This document shows positions 4,550 through 5,001 of a stretch of DNA of 5,001 nt, piece after piece (position 1 is the first letter of the stretch; each line of letters begins with the position of its first letter). A program made the position numbers and the translations under genes. The stretch comes from Desulfobacterales bacterium (lineage in GTDB: Bacteria; Desulfobacterota; Desulfobacteria; Desulfobacterales; 4be13): positions 1 through 5,001 of the forward strand of contig JAOZLU010000509.1 in NCBI GenBank assembly GCA_029934695.1. The letters are read 5' to 3'. The notes beneath the pieces are model-generated. The model worked only from the letters and a program-made list of their open reading frames with translations. It made no database searches and was not told where the DNA came from.

Positions 4550-5001
4550 ATGATGAATAAATCTGACAAAGACGAAATAATCGAAGAAATCAGGAAAATA
4601 AAGTATAAAATTGCAGAAGAGCATGACTTCAGTGTTTCCAGGCTGGTGGCCTATCTGAAAGAAAAGGAAAAATTAAACAGAATTGTTATTTCATCCAAAT
4701 TGCCGCCGGGAAAATGCCTTACCGTCAGGCGTGGCAAAAAGAACCGAACCCGGATTATGATGAGGTCGGGAAGAACTGCTAATATGAAGAAAACTGTTTC
4801 TGAAAAACAGGCAGATGATGAAATGCGACCTGAGTATGATTTTTCAGGAGCCGTTCGCGGCAAATATGCGAAGAGTCTGAGGGAAAACGGACATACTGTC
4901 CGGATATATCATACCGACGGGACATTTTCCGAGAGACGCGTCTTAGGGGAAAAAACAGTCATTCCTGATGCGGATGTATGGGAATATTTTTCTTCTTCGG
5001 A
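4550..5001 (+). CDS. Conserved small protein beside the PIN gene, in frame with a second small protein (runs off window)
   Basis: From ATG 4550 (AGGAGA five bases upstream) the frame stays open to the window edge, giving at least 150 residues. Residues 8-41 (DEIIEEIRKIKYKIAEEHDF, then SVSRLVAYLKEKEK) form two charged helices typical of the short proteins encoded directly after PIN toxins of this type. I recall them as about 55-75 residues long with a proline-containing end; here LPPG is at 51-54. Residues 55-78 are unusually Arg/Lys-rich and do not look conserved. Residue 79 is ATG 4784, where a second family begins (MRPEYDFSGAVRGKYA at 93-108). The single long frame is therefore probably two ancestral genes joined. 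Reading -1 at the G GGA AAA heptamer 4708-4714 gives a more natural tail (MPYRQAWQKEPNPDYDE) and a TAA at 4780-4782, one base before ATG 4784. No biochemical function is assigned; a role in control of the PIN toxin is only inferred from position. Confidence 0.6.
   Translation, partial: MMNKSDKDEIIEEIRKIKYKIAEEHDFSVSRLVAYLKEKEKLNRIVISSKLPPGKCLTVRRGKKNRTRIMMRSGRTANMKKTVSEKQADDEMRPEYDFSGAVRGKYAKSLRENGHTVRIYHTDGTFSERRVLGEKTVIPDADVWEYFSSS
4708..4714 (+). other. Candidate -1 frameshift heptamer G GGA AAA
   Basis: In the frame of ATG 4550 the codons here are CCG GGA AAA TGC, so GGGAAAA is positioned as a canonical X XXY YYZ slippery heptamer. A -1 slip continues as ATG CCT TAC and ends at TAA 4780-4782. 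I do not see an obvious strong downstream stem by eye, and an ordinary indel in the G/A run is equally possible. Confidence 0.35.
4784..5001 (+). CDS. Alternative start: small conserved antitoxin-like protein (3' end outside window)
   Basis: The same frame as the ORF from 4550 can start independently at ATG 4784, with GGGAAG ending 10 bases upstream and GAGG a little further. The product begins MKKTVSEKQADDEMRPEYDF, followed by SGAVRGKYAKSL, a strand with GHTVRIYHTDGTF (45-57), and PDADVWEYFSSS at the window end. The EYDFS..VRGKYA start and the P-D-V-EYF end match a family of roughly 80-95 residue conserved proteins, often annotated as antitoxin-like or hypothetical, so I expect the gene to end within about 100 bases past the window. 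Family members normally begin near this ATG, which argues that this is the real start and that the upstream frame connection is secondary. Function is not established; the toxin-associated neighbourhood suggests a toxin-antitoxin component. Confidence 0.55.
   Translation, partial: MKKTVSEKQADDEMRPEYDFSGAVRGKYAKSLRENGHTVRIYHTDGTFSERRVLGEKTVIPDADVWEYFSSS

Noticed and set aside
1..5001. CRISPR array, tRNA or rRNA genes
   Set aside because: No regularly spaced direct repeats and no cloverleaf or rRNA-like conserved segments were seen on either strand.

Overview
The window is a gene-dense accessory segment from a bacterium of moderate GC content. All coding capacity I can support lies on the + strand. 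Shine-Dalgarno sites are purine-rich, and GTG and TTG starts are used next to good ribosome sites. The mix of toxin-like, defence-like and palindromic elements suits a repeat-rich environmental Gram-negative genome, perhaps Desulfobacterota. That placement is a guess, because no housekeeping gene is present to test it.

Region 1 (1-782): two small translationally coupled genes. The first looks like a detached C-terminal tip of a polymorphic toxin. The second is a helical acidic protein in the position of an immunity protein. Region 2 (778-932) is a 153-155 nt fold-back element with 29-bp arms and three further nested helices. Its left arm supplies the stop codon of the second gene. Region 3 (973-2374) holds a short class I SAM-methyltransferase-like protein that begins almost at motif I. 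It overlaps, in another frame, a 311-residue protein of unknown function with a C-terminal winged-helix-like region. Region 4 (2375-2636) is non-coding: an 11-bp direct repeat brackets at least two hairpins, followed by a perfect TATAAT box before the next operon.

Region 5 (2637-4459) is the clearest module: an ABC/RecF-type AAA ATPase with all ATP-site motifs, overlapping by one base a DUF4276 (TOPRIM-like) protein. The pairing resembles two-gene anti-phage systems built from an ATPase and a TOPRIM nuclease (OLD/Gabija, PARIS), but a defence role here is inference. Region 6 (about 4402-5001) is the remains of a PIN-domain (VapC-like) toxin locus. Only the toxin C-terminus survives, and the DUF4276 gene reads out of frame into it and takes its stop codon there. 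The small protein that normally follows such PIN genes is still present with a strong ribosome site. In this sequence it is in frame with a second small conserved protein that runs off the window. A G GGA AAA heptamer at the junction marks either a programmed -1 frameshift site or a fusion/frameshift mutation.

Overall the segment looks like a patchwork of independently acquired toxin/immunity, methyltransferase and ATPase-nuclease modules separated by structured repeats. Base composition changes between modules: about 35% GC in a 60-nt sample of the methyltransferase gene and 63% in one of the ATPase gene.
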